NCBI RefSeq assembly: GCF_030815295.1
Contig: NZ_JAUSWP010000004.1
DNA length: 64,000 bases
Source of the DNA: Mycoplasma yeatsii
Lineage (GTDB): Bacteria > Bacillota_I > Bacilli_A > Mycoplasmatales > Mycoplasmataceae
Direction: 5' to 3' (one strand)
Under the pieces are notes generated by a model. It was not told the origin of the DNA. It was given only the letters and a program-made list of their open reading frames with translations, and searched no databases. The position numbers and the translations under genes are program-made. Of the stretch, positions 11,888 through 22,160 are shown piece by piece. Positions within the stretch are counted from its first letter, which is position 1. Each line of letters begins with the position of its first letter.

Positions 11888-12601
11888 ATGAAACAACAAA
11901 TTACAAAAGGTGGAACTAATATTTCTTATAAAATTGATGATAAGTTTTTACAAATAAAAAAATATAATACTTTTAATCATAATATTGATTATTCATTATT
12001 AAAAACATTTGATTTTGTACCTAAATTAATTAGAAATACTGACAAAGAAATAGAATGAGAATTTATTAATGGAGTTGAACCTGTTATAGATATATCAAAT
12101 ATTGAATTGGTTGCTAATCAAGTTAAACAAATTCATAATTCAAATTTAAAATTTCCTGAATTTAATTTAACTAAAAGAGTTACTCATTATAGACAAAAAA
12201 TTAAAGAGTTAAATACTAATACTAAAGTGTTAGATGATTATTATGATTTAATTGATGATATTTTAAAATCTATGGATCATAATACACCGTTACATAATGA
12301 CTTATTTCCTTTTAATATGATTCAAACAAATGACAATAAAATTTATTTTATTGATTGAGAATATGCAACTATGGGAGATAAACATTTTGAATTAGCTTAT
12401 TTAATAGAAACATCTCAAATGAATCAAGAGTGTGAAGATAAGCTATTAGAAATTTATAAAGATTATGATTCTAAAAAATTATTATTATGTAAGATTTTTG
12501 TAAATTATATAATTATTTTATGATTTAGAACTCAAACTGCTGCACCTCATAATACAAAAATGTTTGAAGACAGAATTTATGATTTAGCAAGTAAATTATA
12601 A
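11888..12601 (+). CDS. choline kinase / aminoglycoside phosphotransferase-like kinase
   Basis: A 237-residue small-molecule kinase of the APH/choline kinase fold. The catalytic Brenner motif is LHNDLFPFNMI (H-N-D...N) near residue 138 and the metal-binding motif is FIDWEYA near 155. A conserved Q-x-x-x-I-H-x-S segment precedes them. LicA/choline kinase homologues phosphorylate choline or other hydroxyl compounds for lipid or glycolipid decoration. The substrate here is not determined. Several TGA codons are Trp, including the W of DWE. Confidence 0.78.
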
Positions 12602-12606
12602 AAAAG

Positions 12607-12635
12607 AAAAAGGTTTCTCTTGAAACCTTTTTTTT
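12607..12635. terminator. bidirectional terminator
   Basis: AAAAAGGTTTC, TCTT loop, GAAACCTTTTTTT lies between two convergent genes. It has T runs on both strands. Confidence 0.8.
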
Positions 12636-12652
12636 GATTATCTATTTATAAA

Positions 12653-13567
12653 TTAAGAAGCATTATTCTCATCATCTGAAGGAATTTTAGGTGTTAAATG
12701 TTCTAAAAGGTCTTTTAGCATTTTGTCTAATACTTCTAATTCTTTAATTTTCTGTTGAACATCTGCAGAAAGATTGTCATGTTCATTCTTTACCTTTATT
12801 AATAAATTTTTAATTTTAATAAATTTATTTAAAACAGACATATCTTTTCATGAATCTTTAGTAATTTCTGAATCTATTGTTCCCATAAACATAACAAAAT
12901 TATCTTCATCAAAAATAGCAATGTCATTTTTCAATTTATTTAATTCATTTACCTTAGATTGGAAGTGATTCACTATTTTTGAATTAGCTTTCTCTACTTT
13001 ATCTAATATATTATTTGAAATAGTTAATATAGCAGTAATTTTATTTCTAGTTAATAAATTATTGTAATCTTCTTTTATATTCATTAAATTTTTAAAATCT
13101 AATCCAGATTCTAATAATTTATCAATACTTATAGGAATTTCTTTTTCATTTTGTTCTAATTTTGTTTTAACATTTTCACTAAATTTTATTTCAACTTTAT
13201 TATTTTTGACATTTAAAAATGCTAGATAATATGTGATAGCTCTACTTTCTAAATTAGTAGATTTTTTTGTTAACTTTACAACGTTTTGATAAATAGTTTT
13301 TGCTGTTTGGATATTAGTTTTTGTTGCTGAGTTAATGTTTCTTACTTCTGCTTCTAAATCGTTTCTAATTCTTTCTGTTGTTCTTATTCTTGATTCAAGA
13401 TCTTGTTTTAGTTTTTCACTTTCACGTAATTGTTTTTCAAATAATATTTTTAAGTTTGATGTATTATTATTTTCTTTTGCTAATTTAATACTATACATTG
13501 TTCCTATAGAAGCTAAAGAACCTATAGCTAGCCCTGTAAATAATGTAAATAAATATTTTAATTTCAT
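12653..13567 (-). CDS. membrane-anchored coiled-coil protein (paralogue of the 13903-14853 gene)
   Basis: A 304-residue protein when TGA at 12848 is read as Trp; without that it falls into two pieces. It starts MKLKYLFTLFTGLAIGSLASIG. This is an uncleaved-looking N-terminal helix without a lipobox, followed by a coiled coil (LFEKQLRESEKLKQDLESRIR...). A long helical region and an acidic tail (SDDENNAS) follow. It shares its leader, its overall design and the YYL-F/N motif (ITYYLAFL against ITYYLVLF) with the neighbouring paralogue. Function is unknown; a surface or periplasm-like extracytoplasmic location is inferred. Confidence 0.72.
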
Positions 13568-13902
13568 ATACTTTTCAAACCTCTATACCCTTTATAAAAT
13601 TTTATTTATTGTTTAATTTTAAGTAAATAATTGATTTTCTTTTTTATTTTCTCTTACAAAAAAGACTTTAAATAGCATGCACAGATTATATAATTAATGT
13701 TACATAATATTAATATAGATATATTTGTCTTTAGAATATCAATATAGATATATTTGTTCCTATTTTTAATAAAAGTTCTTATAATACACAAGGATAATAA
13801 AAACGATAACTAGTCAGAAACATTCTATGGTTTGATAATAAATTAAATATAACCATAACGTTATCTATTCACAAAAATCTTACTTTTAAAGTAAGATTTT
13901 TA
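13568..13902. other. intergenic region with direct repeats and a -10 box
   Basis: This 335-base gap holds a minus-strand TATAAT (13685-13690) serving the gene at 12653-13567. Two copies of AATATAGATATATTTGT lie near 13712 and 13740. A terminator for the upstream paralogue (AAAAATCTTAC/GTAAGATTTTT) spans about 13873-13901. No ORF is present. Confidence 0.5.
13873..13901 (-). terminator. terminator of the 13903-14853 gene
   Basis: AAAAATCTTACTT pairs with AAGTAAGATTTTT immediately after the stop codon and runs into T on the minus strand. Confidence 0.75.
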
Positions 13903-14853
13903 TTATTCTATTTGTCCTTCAGGAGTCATTGTTCCATCTCCAGAAACCAAGGGTTGAGCTCCTTCACCATCTTTTTTTAAAATATTTATAAGTTGTTCTG
14001 TTCGGTTGTTTGCTTGAGTAAGATCTTTAATACCTTGGTTAACAGCATCACGAATTACATCATATTCATCTTTTGTAGATTTTAATAATTGAGCGATTTC
14101 TCTAATTTTTTCTAATGGAGCTTTGTCATTTCATTTTTCTTGAGATGTGATTGAAGGGAATCTATCAAGTAAAGTATTAAGAGTTCTATTATCTACTCTG
14201 TTAAGTTCTTTTTTAATGCTATCTAACTCATTTAATTGAGATTGTAGGAATTTAATTAACACGTCACTACCTTTTTGTGCCTCTGTTAATATTTTATTTA
14301 TAACAGCAATTAATTGTTCAGTTTTTTGACCAATTACAAGATCTTTATATTTACTTTCCACAGATAATAATTCTTTTTGTCCTTCGTCTTTAACCCCTGT
14401 TTTTAATAAGTCTTTTAATTGAGGAATTTCTTTTTTTCCTTGTCCTACACTAGTAGTAACCGCACTTGAATGCACTATTTTACTTGATGACTCTTCGAAA
14501 AGAACTAAGTAATAAGTAATTGATTCTTTAGCTAAATTTTGCATAGAATAAGTAGTTAATTTTACAGCATTAGCATATGCTTGTTCAGCTAAGTTATGAT
14601 TGTTTTTTAGACGTGAATCTAGATTAACAAGTTCTCTTTGAATATTATCATTAATACCGTTTAATCTACTTATTTGTGCTTCAAGTTTTTCTTTCATTTC
14701 ATCACATTCACGTTTTTGTACTTCAAGTAAAACTTTTAAGTTTTGTATATCGGTGTTTTGTTTCATAACTTTAACACCATAAAGAGTTCCTCCAGCAGCA
14801 GACCCTCCTATAATTAGACCTGCAGCTAGTGGAAATAAATATTTTAGTTTCAT
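13903..14853 (-). CDS. membrane-anchored coiled-coil protein
   Basis: A 316-residue paralogue of the adjacent 12653-13567 gene. The leader MKLKYLFPLAAGLIIGGSAAGG resembles that of its neighbour and lacks a lipobox. A heptad-like coiled coil covers about residues 35-110. The C-terminal part (EKIREIAQLLKSTKDEYDVIR and onward) reads through TGA at 14131 as Trp. The ATG at 14853 follows GTGGAGGTATATATC. A run of 15 T on the coding strand (A at 14943-14957) lies about 90 bases upstream and may modulate expression. No function can be assigned. Confidence 0.74.
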
Positions 14854-14942
14854 ATGATATATACCTCCACATGGATATTCTAAAAAATTTATTACCTATA
14901 TTTTTGTAAGTAAAAAAATACTTACTTTATTCATTGTCTTCT

Positions 14943-14957
14943 AAAAAAAAAAAAAAA
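14943..14957 (-). repeat. 15-nt homopolymer upstream of a surface-protein gene
   Basis: An uninterrupted A15 (T15 on the coding strand) lies in the upstream region of the membrane-anchored protein at 13903-14853. Tracts of this length are prone to slippage. Confidence 0.6.
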
Positions 14958-15111
14958 TAAAGACTTGATTTAATTCAAAAAATATGCATAAAAGTAACAA
15001 AAATGCCTTTTTAAGAAAATTTATAGTGATTAGTTCAAATAAAAAAAAGACTGATTTTAAATATTAAAAAAGGGAAAAATGTAACTGTAAATTTTACGGT
15101 GAAAATAAAAA

Positions 15112-15134
15112 AATATATGATTGTTAATCATATA
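15112..15134 (-). terminator. terminator of the metalloprotease-like gene
   Basis: ATATATGATT, short loop, AATCATATAT lies 15 bases after the stop codon. A T run follows on the minus strand. Confidence 0.65.
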
Positions 15135-15148
15135 TTAGAGTTCAAAAA

Positions 15149-16804
15149 TTAGCGTTTTTTGCGTTTATGGATAATAAATATTAAAGCAACAATACTGCTT
15201 GAAGAAACTATAATAAGACTTATAAAAAGAACTATCTTTAAATTAATTATTCTACTTTGACTTTTATCAGAACTATATAAATTTCTTGGTTGATGTCTTG
15301 CTCAAAAAGCTTCATTAAATGATTTTTTATTTGCTTTAGCTTGTTCTTCGGTTTGAGCTAAAAAGTAATCTAAAATATGACCAAATTCATGATTAACAGT
15401 TTGAAAAACATGATTTGAAGAAAATCAAGAATCTAAGAAACTATCTTTTGTATCTTTTTCAATAAAACTTTTTGTTCTAATAACTACATAACTAAAAATT
15501 GGTGAATTCTTTTTATCATCACTATCACTAATTCTAGTTAATGTAACTCCATTAACACCTTGACTTGATCTTTTACCTAAATCTATAGTTTTATGATTTG
15601 TAATAATCAAATTTATAAAAATATCTTTAAATCTATTGTCAGTAATTTGTTCAACTTTATTAAATAATTTAACTAAAGTTTCTTTAAGTTCACCTTTACT
15701 AAACCATTCTTTTTGATCTAAAAACGTTTTATTATCTAAGTTATTGATGGTTTTTTCTAAATTAATTGCACTATGTAATTTAAAGTTAAATAAAGAGTTT
15801 TTCTTTCAATGATTATTTAATTCATCAAAGTTTTTATACGTTGTTGCTTCTTCTTTATTATTTTTTTTACCTTTGAAAGGATTATATAATTGAGCATTAG
15901 CAAAAGATTTTAGCATTGAACGAATTTTTAATATTGTTTCTAATGTTCCTTCTCTATCAAATTTTATTTCTGATAATTCATTTTCACTTATCTCTATTGC
16001 AGCTTCTCAAGGTTTTACATCAAAAAATGGGATATGTTCTTTAGATAAAAATAATTCTCGAGTATATGTTTTATAGATATCTAAAGTAATGTATTTTAAT
16101 GTACTAATTATATATTTAGGAGAAAAGAAACCGAAATCTTTATCTTTTTCATAACCTAACTCTTGAGAAGATAAATTAGTATTTTTTAAAAAGATATTAT
16201 AACCAAAAAAGTTATCTTTTTTGTGTCTCTCTTCAAAATCTTCATTAATTATTTCTTCAATTTTTTTTCACTTCGTTTCATCTAGTATTCCGCCAAGATT
16301 TTCACGTTTTAACTTTTGAAAAGTATTATTAAAGAAATGATCTAATAAATAATAAGTAGTATTTTTTTGACTCTCATTACTTGAAATGTATCTACTAAAA
16401 CTTTCAGCAAAAAATTCTTCAGGTTCTGTGCTTCCATATTTTGAAACAACTATAGCACTTGAAAGAAAAGCATATTTAAATTCTTCATTTTTTTCTTTTA
16501 AATTATCTATTGGACGTGGTGCGTCTTTTAATCCAATATGAATTAAGGTTTTAACGAGTTTATCATAATCCTCTCTATGTTTCTTATCATAACTAGCTGA
16601 TGAATTTTTATATAAAAAATATCTTAAAGCGTGTCCTCCTCAAGTAACGTGTTTGTTTTCATCAAAATCATTTTTATTTAAATCCGTGTTTTGAGTTATA
16701 TGATAATTTGAATTAAATGTGTTTTTAGTTATATTAAAACTACTAGAAAATAAACTAGCTAAACTTATAAATATTAATAAAAATAAATTAAAGATTTTTT
16801 TCAT
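15149..16804 (-). CDS. putative membrane-anchored zinc metalloprotease (HEFGH)
   Basis: A 551-residue secreted protein. The N-terminal signal MKKIFNLFLLIFISLASLFSSS has no lipobox. A C-terminal transmembrane helix (LKIVLFISLIIVSSSSIVALIFII) is followed by HKRKKR, so the bulk is outside the cell. The zincin motif HEFGH is at residues 472-476 (VNHEFGHILDYF). An EPEEFFAESFSRY sequence lies near residue 125. In lethal-factor-like (ATLF) proteases a similar EFFAEaF glutamate motif supplies the third zinc ligand, but there it follows HExxH; here it precedes it by about 340 residues. Peptidase activity is therefore inferred, not certain. Start ATG at 16804 with AGGAG. Several TGA Trp codons. Confidence 0.65.
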
Positions 16805-17070
16805 TTATTCTCCTAGTAACGTAAGTATTTATGATTTAATGTTAATTAAATTATAAATTATACATCTTATAAAGTAAAACCTCGAAAAATTGAATCTAGA
16901 TAAATTTTGCTTTAGATGAGTATTATCTTTTAAATTTAATATTAACAATTAAGATATTTGTTAATAAATTTTATATTCGATAAACATATTATGATATCAC
17001 AAACACTAAAAATACATGTTGTATTTTTTTTTTTTTTTGATGAAATTAAATTGTAAACTAGGAGGATGTC
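16805..17070. other. divergent promoter region with T15 tract
   Basis: This 266-base gap lies between two divergent surface-protein genes. It contains a T15 run at 17024-17038 about 30 bases before the plus-strand start, and AT-rich sequence with several candidate -10 boxes. No ORF is present. Confidence 0.45.
17024..17038 (+). repeat. T15 homopolymer upstream of a lipoprotein gene
   Basis: 15 consecutive T lie 33 bases ahead of the ATG of the coiled-coil/BspA lipoprotein. This is a candidate slippage tract in its promoter or leader. Confidence 0.6.
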
Positions 17071-19773
17071 ATGAAAAAACTACTATGTATACTAACTTCA
17101 ATTATGGGAACATCTTTAGCAGTATTACCTACTGCTTGTGAAACAATTAATACTCAAAAAGATGATTCTAAAACAAATGTAGAAGAACAAATTAAACAAT
17201 TAAAAGAAGAACAAGAAAAACACTTAAAACAAATAAGTCAATTAACTGAGCAAATCAATCAATTAACTAGTGATAAAACTCAACTTGAAAATCAATTACA
17301 AACTAAAGAACAAGAAATCAATAATTATCAAGAAATGATTCAAAAAAATGGTGAATTAACTAAATTACTTGGTGATGAAATTTCAAAAATGGAAAAACAA
17401 TATAATAAAGAAGTTATTGAAAACCAACAAGTTGTTGAAAAAATAACTAAAGCTTTAGAAGAGTATGTGAAATTAATTGAAAAACATCAAACTTCATCTA
17501 TGGTGTTTTTACAATTACATAGAAATACTATTGCCGAGTTAAACCAAAGAATTCAATCAAAAGATCTAAAAATTACTGATTTAACTCGTTTAAACCAAGA
17601 ATTAACAAATAATAATTCATCTTTACAAAGACAATTAAGTTCAACAAAACAAGAATTAGAAGGACTAAGATCTCAAAATACTCAAAATATCAACGCTTTA
17701 AGATTATCTAATGAAAAGGTAGCAAAATTAGAGGGTGAACTTTCAACTTTAAGAAGCAATTTTTCTCAACTTGAACAAACTAAAACTCAACTTGAAAATC
17801 AATTACAACAAAAAGAACAAGAAATTAATGATTATAAGGAAATGCTTCAAAAAAATGGTGAATTAACTAAATTACTTGGTGATGAAATTGAAGAAATTAA
17901 AAGACAGTACAATGTAGAGCTTATTGAAAATCAACAAACTGTTAGAAAAATAACTAAAGCTTTAGAAGAGTATGTGAAATTAATTGAAAAATATAAAAAT
18001 TCATCTGAGTTTTTCGAAGAATTAAATAGAAAAGCTATTGCTAAGTTTAAAGAAAAAATTCAATCAAAAGATCTTCAAATTGTTGATTTAACTCGTTTGA
18101 AAGAAGAATTGACAGATAGTAATTCATCTTTACAAAGTCAATTAAGTTCAACAAAACAAGAATTAGCTAATACTAAACAAAGGCTTGAACAACAAATTGC
18201 TCAACTTACTCAAGACAAACAAAGATTATCTCAACAACTACAACAAAAAGAACAAGAATTTCAAAGAGAAAAACAAAGATTAGAAAGAGAATTAGGTTCA
18301 AAAACTACTGAAATTCAAAGAATAAAAATAGAATTATCTACATTACGTACTAGAGCAGGACAACTTGAAACTCAAAATCAAGAATTAAACACAAAATGAC
18401 AAGAGTTAAATGCTCAATTTACTTCAACAAAACAACAATTAGATACAATTACAAGAGAAAGAAATGAAGCAAAACAAGCGTTAGAAACTGCAAATTCTAA
18501 CTTAGCTAGTGCGAGAAGAGCTCTAGAACAAGAACAACAAAAAGCACAAAGATTAGAAACAGAATTGTCATCTATAAAAGGTAAAATCTCATCTGAAGAG
18601 AAAAATGTTAAAAAAGTTTGAGATGAAACTATCAAAAACACTGGATGAGAAAATGAAACTTATTCAAACTTATTTAATAGATTTAATAAAGAATTAAATA
18701 AAAGAGATGATATAGAATTCAAATATAAATTAGCTGATATTAGTAAAGCTGGTCAAAAAGTTAAATCAGCAGATAAACAGTTAATAATTAAAAACAAATT
18801 TACAGAAATTAAATTAGATCTTGGAAAAGTTTACGCTTTAAAACAAGCTAAACAAGAGCGAGGTAATGAATTAAAAGCATTTGGTTATGATGAAAAAGGA
18901 AAAATGACTGAAGTAAGTAAAAATATCAACAAAGTTCCTGAATACCTACCTTGATTTATTACTGATTTAACAGGAATTTTCATTCAAAACACAAGCAATC
19001 AAATAAAAGGATTAGAAAAATGAAATACCGAAAATGTAACTAATATGACTGGAATGTTTTCTGAAACACCTAATTTTAATCAATCATTAAATCACTTTAA
19101 TACTTCAAAAGTAACTGATATGAATAGAATGTTTGATAGTGCATCTAAATTCAATGGAGATATTTCTAATTGAGATACTTCTAAAGTGAAAAACATGGAA
19201 GGTATGTTCGCTGAAGCAGTTGCATTTAACAAAGAAATATCAACAAAAGAAGTTCAAATTAAAGATAATAAATATATTGCATGAAATGTTTCTAATGTAA
19301 TAAACATGAGTGATATGTTTGCTGGTGCTACTACATTTAATAAGAATATCTCTTCATGAGATACAATAAGAGTCAATACGATGGATGGAATGTTTGAACG
19401 TGCTAAATCATTTGATCAAAATATATCAAATTGAAACGTTAATAATGTAACAACTAATGAAAGATTTACTACTGATGCTCATGAAAAATTAGATCATACT
19501 AGAGTACCAGATAAGTTTGCTATAAAGGTTATTACAATTGAATTAGCTGAATTATTTAGAGATAAATTCGAAAATAAAATAGCTTCTAATAAAACTTATA
19601 ACGATATCTTAGAAGACTTCAAAAAAGAAAATAAACTTAGTGGGGTATTTTTAAGAAAAATCCCGGGTGTAGATCTTCAATCTAAACCAAAATCTAACAT
19701 AGATATATTAATTGAAGTTGTCTATAAATCTAATGTTTTCCAAGTTGGTGTAAATGTTGGGAAAATAAAATAA
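17071..19773 (+). CDS. large lipoprotein: coiled coil fused to BspA-like (DUF285) repeats
   Basis: A 900-residue lipoprotein. The signal peptide ends in a lipobox with Cys23 (SLAVLPTAC). Residues about 30-510 form a very long Gln/Glu/Lys/Leu-rich coiled coil. It contains an internal tandem duplication about 169 residues apart (unit starts at bases 17275 and 17782, both including the NGELTKLLGDEI and ITKALEEYVKLIEK motifs). Residues about 620-800 carry DUF285 repeats (WNTENVTNMTGMF, WDTSKVKNMEGMF, WNVSNVINMSDMF). A non-repetitive C-terminal domain follows (VITIELAELFRDKF...NVFQVGVNVGKIK). A surface adhesin or stalked antigen is the likely role. The ATG at 17071 follows AGGAGGATGTC. A terminator follows at 19777-19805. 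Confidence 0.85.
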
Positions 19774-19776
19774 TTC

Positions 19777-19805
19777 AACAAGGATCATAATGTCCTTGTT
19801 TTTTT
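19777..19805 (+). terminator. terminator of the large lipoprotein gene
   Basis: AACAAGGA/TCCTTGTT stem with an 8-nt loop is followed by T5. Confidence 0.8.
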
Positions 19806-19854
19806 GTTCTAAAATATTTCTTTCGCTTAAATAACTTACATGTTTTAAGATATA

Positions 19855-19882
19855 AAAACTCACAAAAAGATTTGTGAGTTTT
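19855..19882 (-). terminator. terminator of the low-complexity lipoprotein gene
   Basis: AAAACTCACAAA, AAGA loop, TTTGTGAGTTTT lies 24 bases downstream of the stop on the minus strand. Confidence 0.8.
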
Positions 19883-19905
19883 ACCTATTTAAAAGTTATT
19901 TTTTA

Positions 19906-20250
19906 TTAGCTTGCCATAGCTTCACTTGAACTAGAATCAGTTCCTCCGGCAGCTCCTGATGCTCCACCACCACTAGGTGCAGGTTGTCCGCCGTTTGGTT
20001 GTGATTCATTACCATTTGATGCACCATCACCTGGTTTCATACCACTTCCTTCTGAACCTTCTTCTTTACTTTTATCTCCGTCTTTTCCTTCTTCGTCTTC
20101 TTTTTTACCTTCTCCACCTTGGTTTGATTGATCACCATGTTTTTTACCATCTTCAGCTGGTGTTTTAGCTTCAGTTTTACATGCAACTGCAACTGCACCG
20201 GTTGTAGCAACCATTGCAACTGATCCTAAAATTGTTAATAATTTTTTCAT
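19906..20250 (-). CDS. Vmm/Vmc-like low-complexity surface lipoprotein
   Basis: A 114-residue prolipoprotein. Signal peptide MKKLLTILGSVAMVATTGAV is followed by AVAC with the lipidated Cys at residue 24. The mature part is highly charged and low-complexity (KKEDEEGKDGDKSKEEG), then Gly/Ser/Pro/Asn-rich. It is nearly identical in leader and design to the lipoprotein at 51555-51884. The leader matches the type seen in variable surface lipoproteins Vmm/Vmc of the mycoides cluster. The ATG at 20250 is chosen because it starts the signal peptide, although the frame is open further upstream. Its promoter has a poly(A) spacer (see 20326-20352). Confidence 0.82.
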   Translation of the reverse strand: MKKLLTILGSVAMVATTGAVAVACKTEAKTPAEDGKKHGDQSNQGGEGKKEDEEGKDGDKSKEEGSEGSGMKPGDGASNGNESQPNGGQPAPSGGGASGAAGGTDSSSSEAMAS

Positions 20251-20325
20251 AAAATTTGTGCCTTTCATAAATCTAAAATATATTTCGAATTTAAACAAGT
20301 ACAAACATTTGCTGTACTTAACTTG

Positions 20326-20352
20326 ATTCTATTTTTTTTTTTTTTGATTCAA
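20326..20352 (-). promoter_or_regulatory. promoter with A14 spacer (candidate phase-variable)
   Basis: On the minus strand the order is TTGAAT (-35, 20347-20352), C, A14 (20332-20345), TAGAAT (-10, 20326-20331). The spacer is 15 nt and consists almost wholly of A. The same arrangement, with the same sequence after the -10, precedes the paralogous lipoprotein at 51555. Confidence 0.75.
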
Positions 20353-20426
20353 GCAAATTACAAATAATTCAAAATAGCTTAAACAAAATAAAAAGTTATA
20401 ACCTCTAACGGCTATAACTTTTATAA

Positions 20427-22151
20427 TTATTTAAGTTTAATATTTAATTCTTCTAATTGAGCATCACTTACATAATCAGGAGCATTACTCATAGGATCAA
20501 CTCCAGATGCATTTTTAGGAAACGCAATAACATCTCTAATTGAATTAGTGTTTGATAGAATCATCGCAATTCTATCTAAACCTCAAGCAATACCAGCATG
20601 ATAAGGAGCACCGTATTTATAAGCATTCATAAATCATCCAAAATTCATCTCAACTTTGTCAGGAGTTAATTCAATTGCATCAAACATTCTTTTTTGAATA
20701 TCTGGATTTGTAATACGTTGACTTCCTCCACCAATTTCAAATCCATTCATAACTAAATCATATGCATAAGCTAAAGCGTCTTTTTTATTAGTATCAAAAT
20801 CATTTAAAGATTCAGTTTTAGGCATTGTAAATGGGTGATGTGCTGCAACATAACGTTGTTCTTCTTCGCTGTATTCAAATAAAGGAAAATCAACAACTCA
20901 TAATAATTTAAATTCATCAGCACTAGCTAAATCAAACATTTTAGCTAAACAAATTCTAACAGCTCCCATAGCTTGAGAAATTTTATCGTATTTTCCAAAG
21001 TTCATTAAAATAGTCGCATCAGTTTGAATATTAAATTCTTTAATTAGATCTTGTTTTTCTTGATCAGATAATTGACTTGCTAAACTTCCAGATCAAGTGT
21101 TATTTTCAATTTTTACAAATCCTAAAGAATTAAATCCAAATTGTCTTACTTGTTCAACTGCTTGTTCAATTTGTTTTTTAGTTAATAATTTATCTATACA
21201 AACTGCTCTTATAACTTGATCATCTATATTAGCAAACATTTTTACATTAGTATTTTTAAAAATATCATTTAAAGTATGAATTTTTAAATCATATCTTAAA
21301 TCAGGTTTATCAATACCATATAAATCAATTGCATCTTTATAGCTTAATCTTAAAAGATCATCTTTTATTTCATAACCTTTAATATCTAGTAAAACTTTTT
21401 TAATTAGTTTTTCAGCTAGATTCATAACATCATCACCAGTTGCAAAACTCATTTCTAAATCTAATTGAGTAAATTCTGGTTGACGATCAATTCTTAAATC
21501 TTCATCTCTAAAACATCTAACTATTTGATAGTATCGATCAATTCCTGAAATCATTAATAATTGTTTAAATAATTGTGGTGATTGAGGTAGAGCGTAAAAT
21601 TTATTTTTATTTAATCTTGATGGTACTAAAAAGTCTCTTGCTCCTTCTGGAGTTGATTTTGCAAAATAAGGAGTTTCAACTTCTAAAAAATCATTACTAT
21701 TTAAAAAGTTTCTAATTACATGATTTAATTTAGCTCTTGTAATTAAATTTTGTTGCATTTCAGGTCTTCTTAGATCTAAATAACGATAAGTCATTCTAGT
21801 ATCTTCAGTAGTTGAAATATTATCTTCAATCATAAAAGGAGTTAATTCTGATTTATTAATAACTGAAATATTTTCAACTTTAATTTCAATTTCTCCTGTT
21901 TGAAGTTCAAGATTTTTTGATTGTCTTTCAACTACAGTTCCAGTTATTTCAATTACATATTCAGTTTTAAGATTAACTAATTGTTCTTTAAAAGAATCAT
22001 CTAAAACTAATTGAGTTATACCATATCTATCTCTTAGATCGATAAAAGTCATACCTCCCATTTTTCTAATTTTTCTAATTCAACCCTGTAATAATACTTT
22101 TTGATTAACATTAGAAATATTTAATTCACCACACGTATGAGTTCTTTTCAT
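20427..22151 (-). CDS. aspS: aspartyl-tRNA synthetase
   Basis: A 574-residue class IIb synthetase. It has an N-terminal OB-fold anticodon-binding domain (HTCGELNISNVNQKVLLQGWIRKIRKMG), motif 2 region (RCFRDEDLRIDRQPEFTQLDLEMSF) and a C-terminal motif 3 (GIAWGLDRIAMIL with TGA as Trp). It also has the bacterial GAD insertion. It charges tRNA-Asp. It lies 9 bases downstream of hisS, the usual hisS-aspS operon of Firmicutes and Mollicutes. The ATG at 22151 follows AGGTGAAA. Confidence 0.95.
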
Positions 22152-22160
22152 AATTTTCAC

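Noticed and set aside
19977..20219. Other-frame ORFs rich in Leu/His or Lys/Gln
   Set aside because: They are shadows of the low-complexity lipoprotein gene. The frame with a signal peptide and lipobox is the real one.
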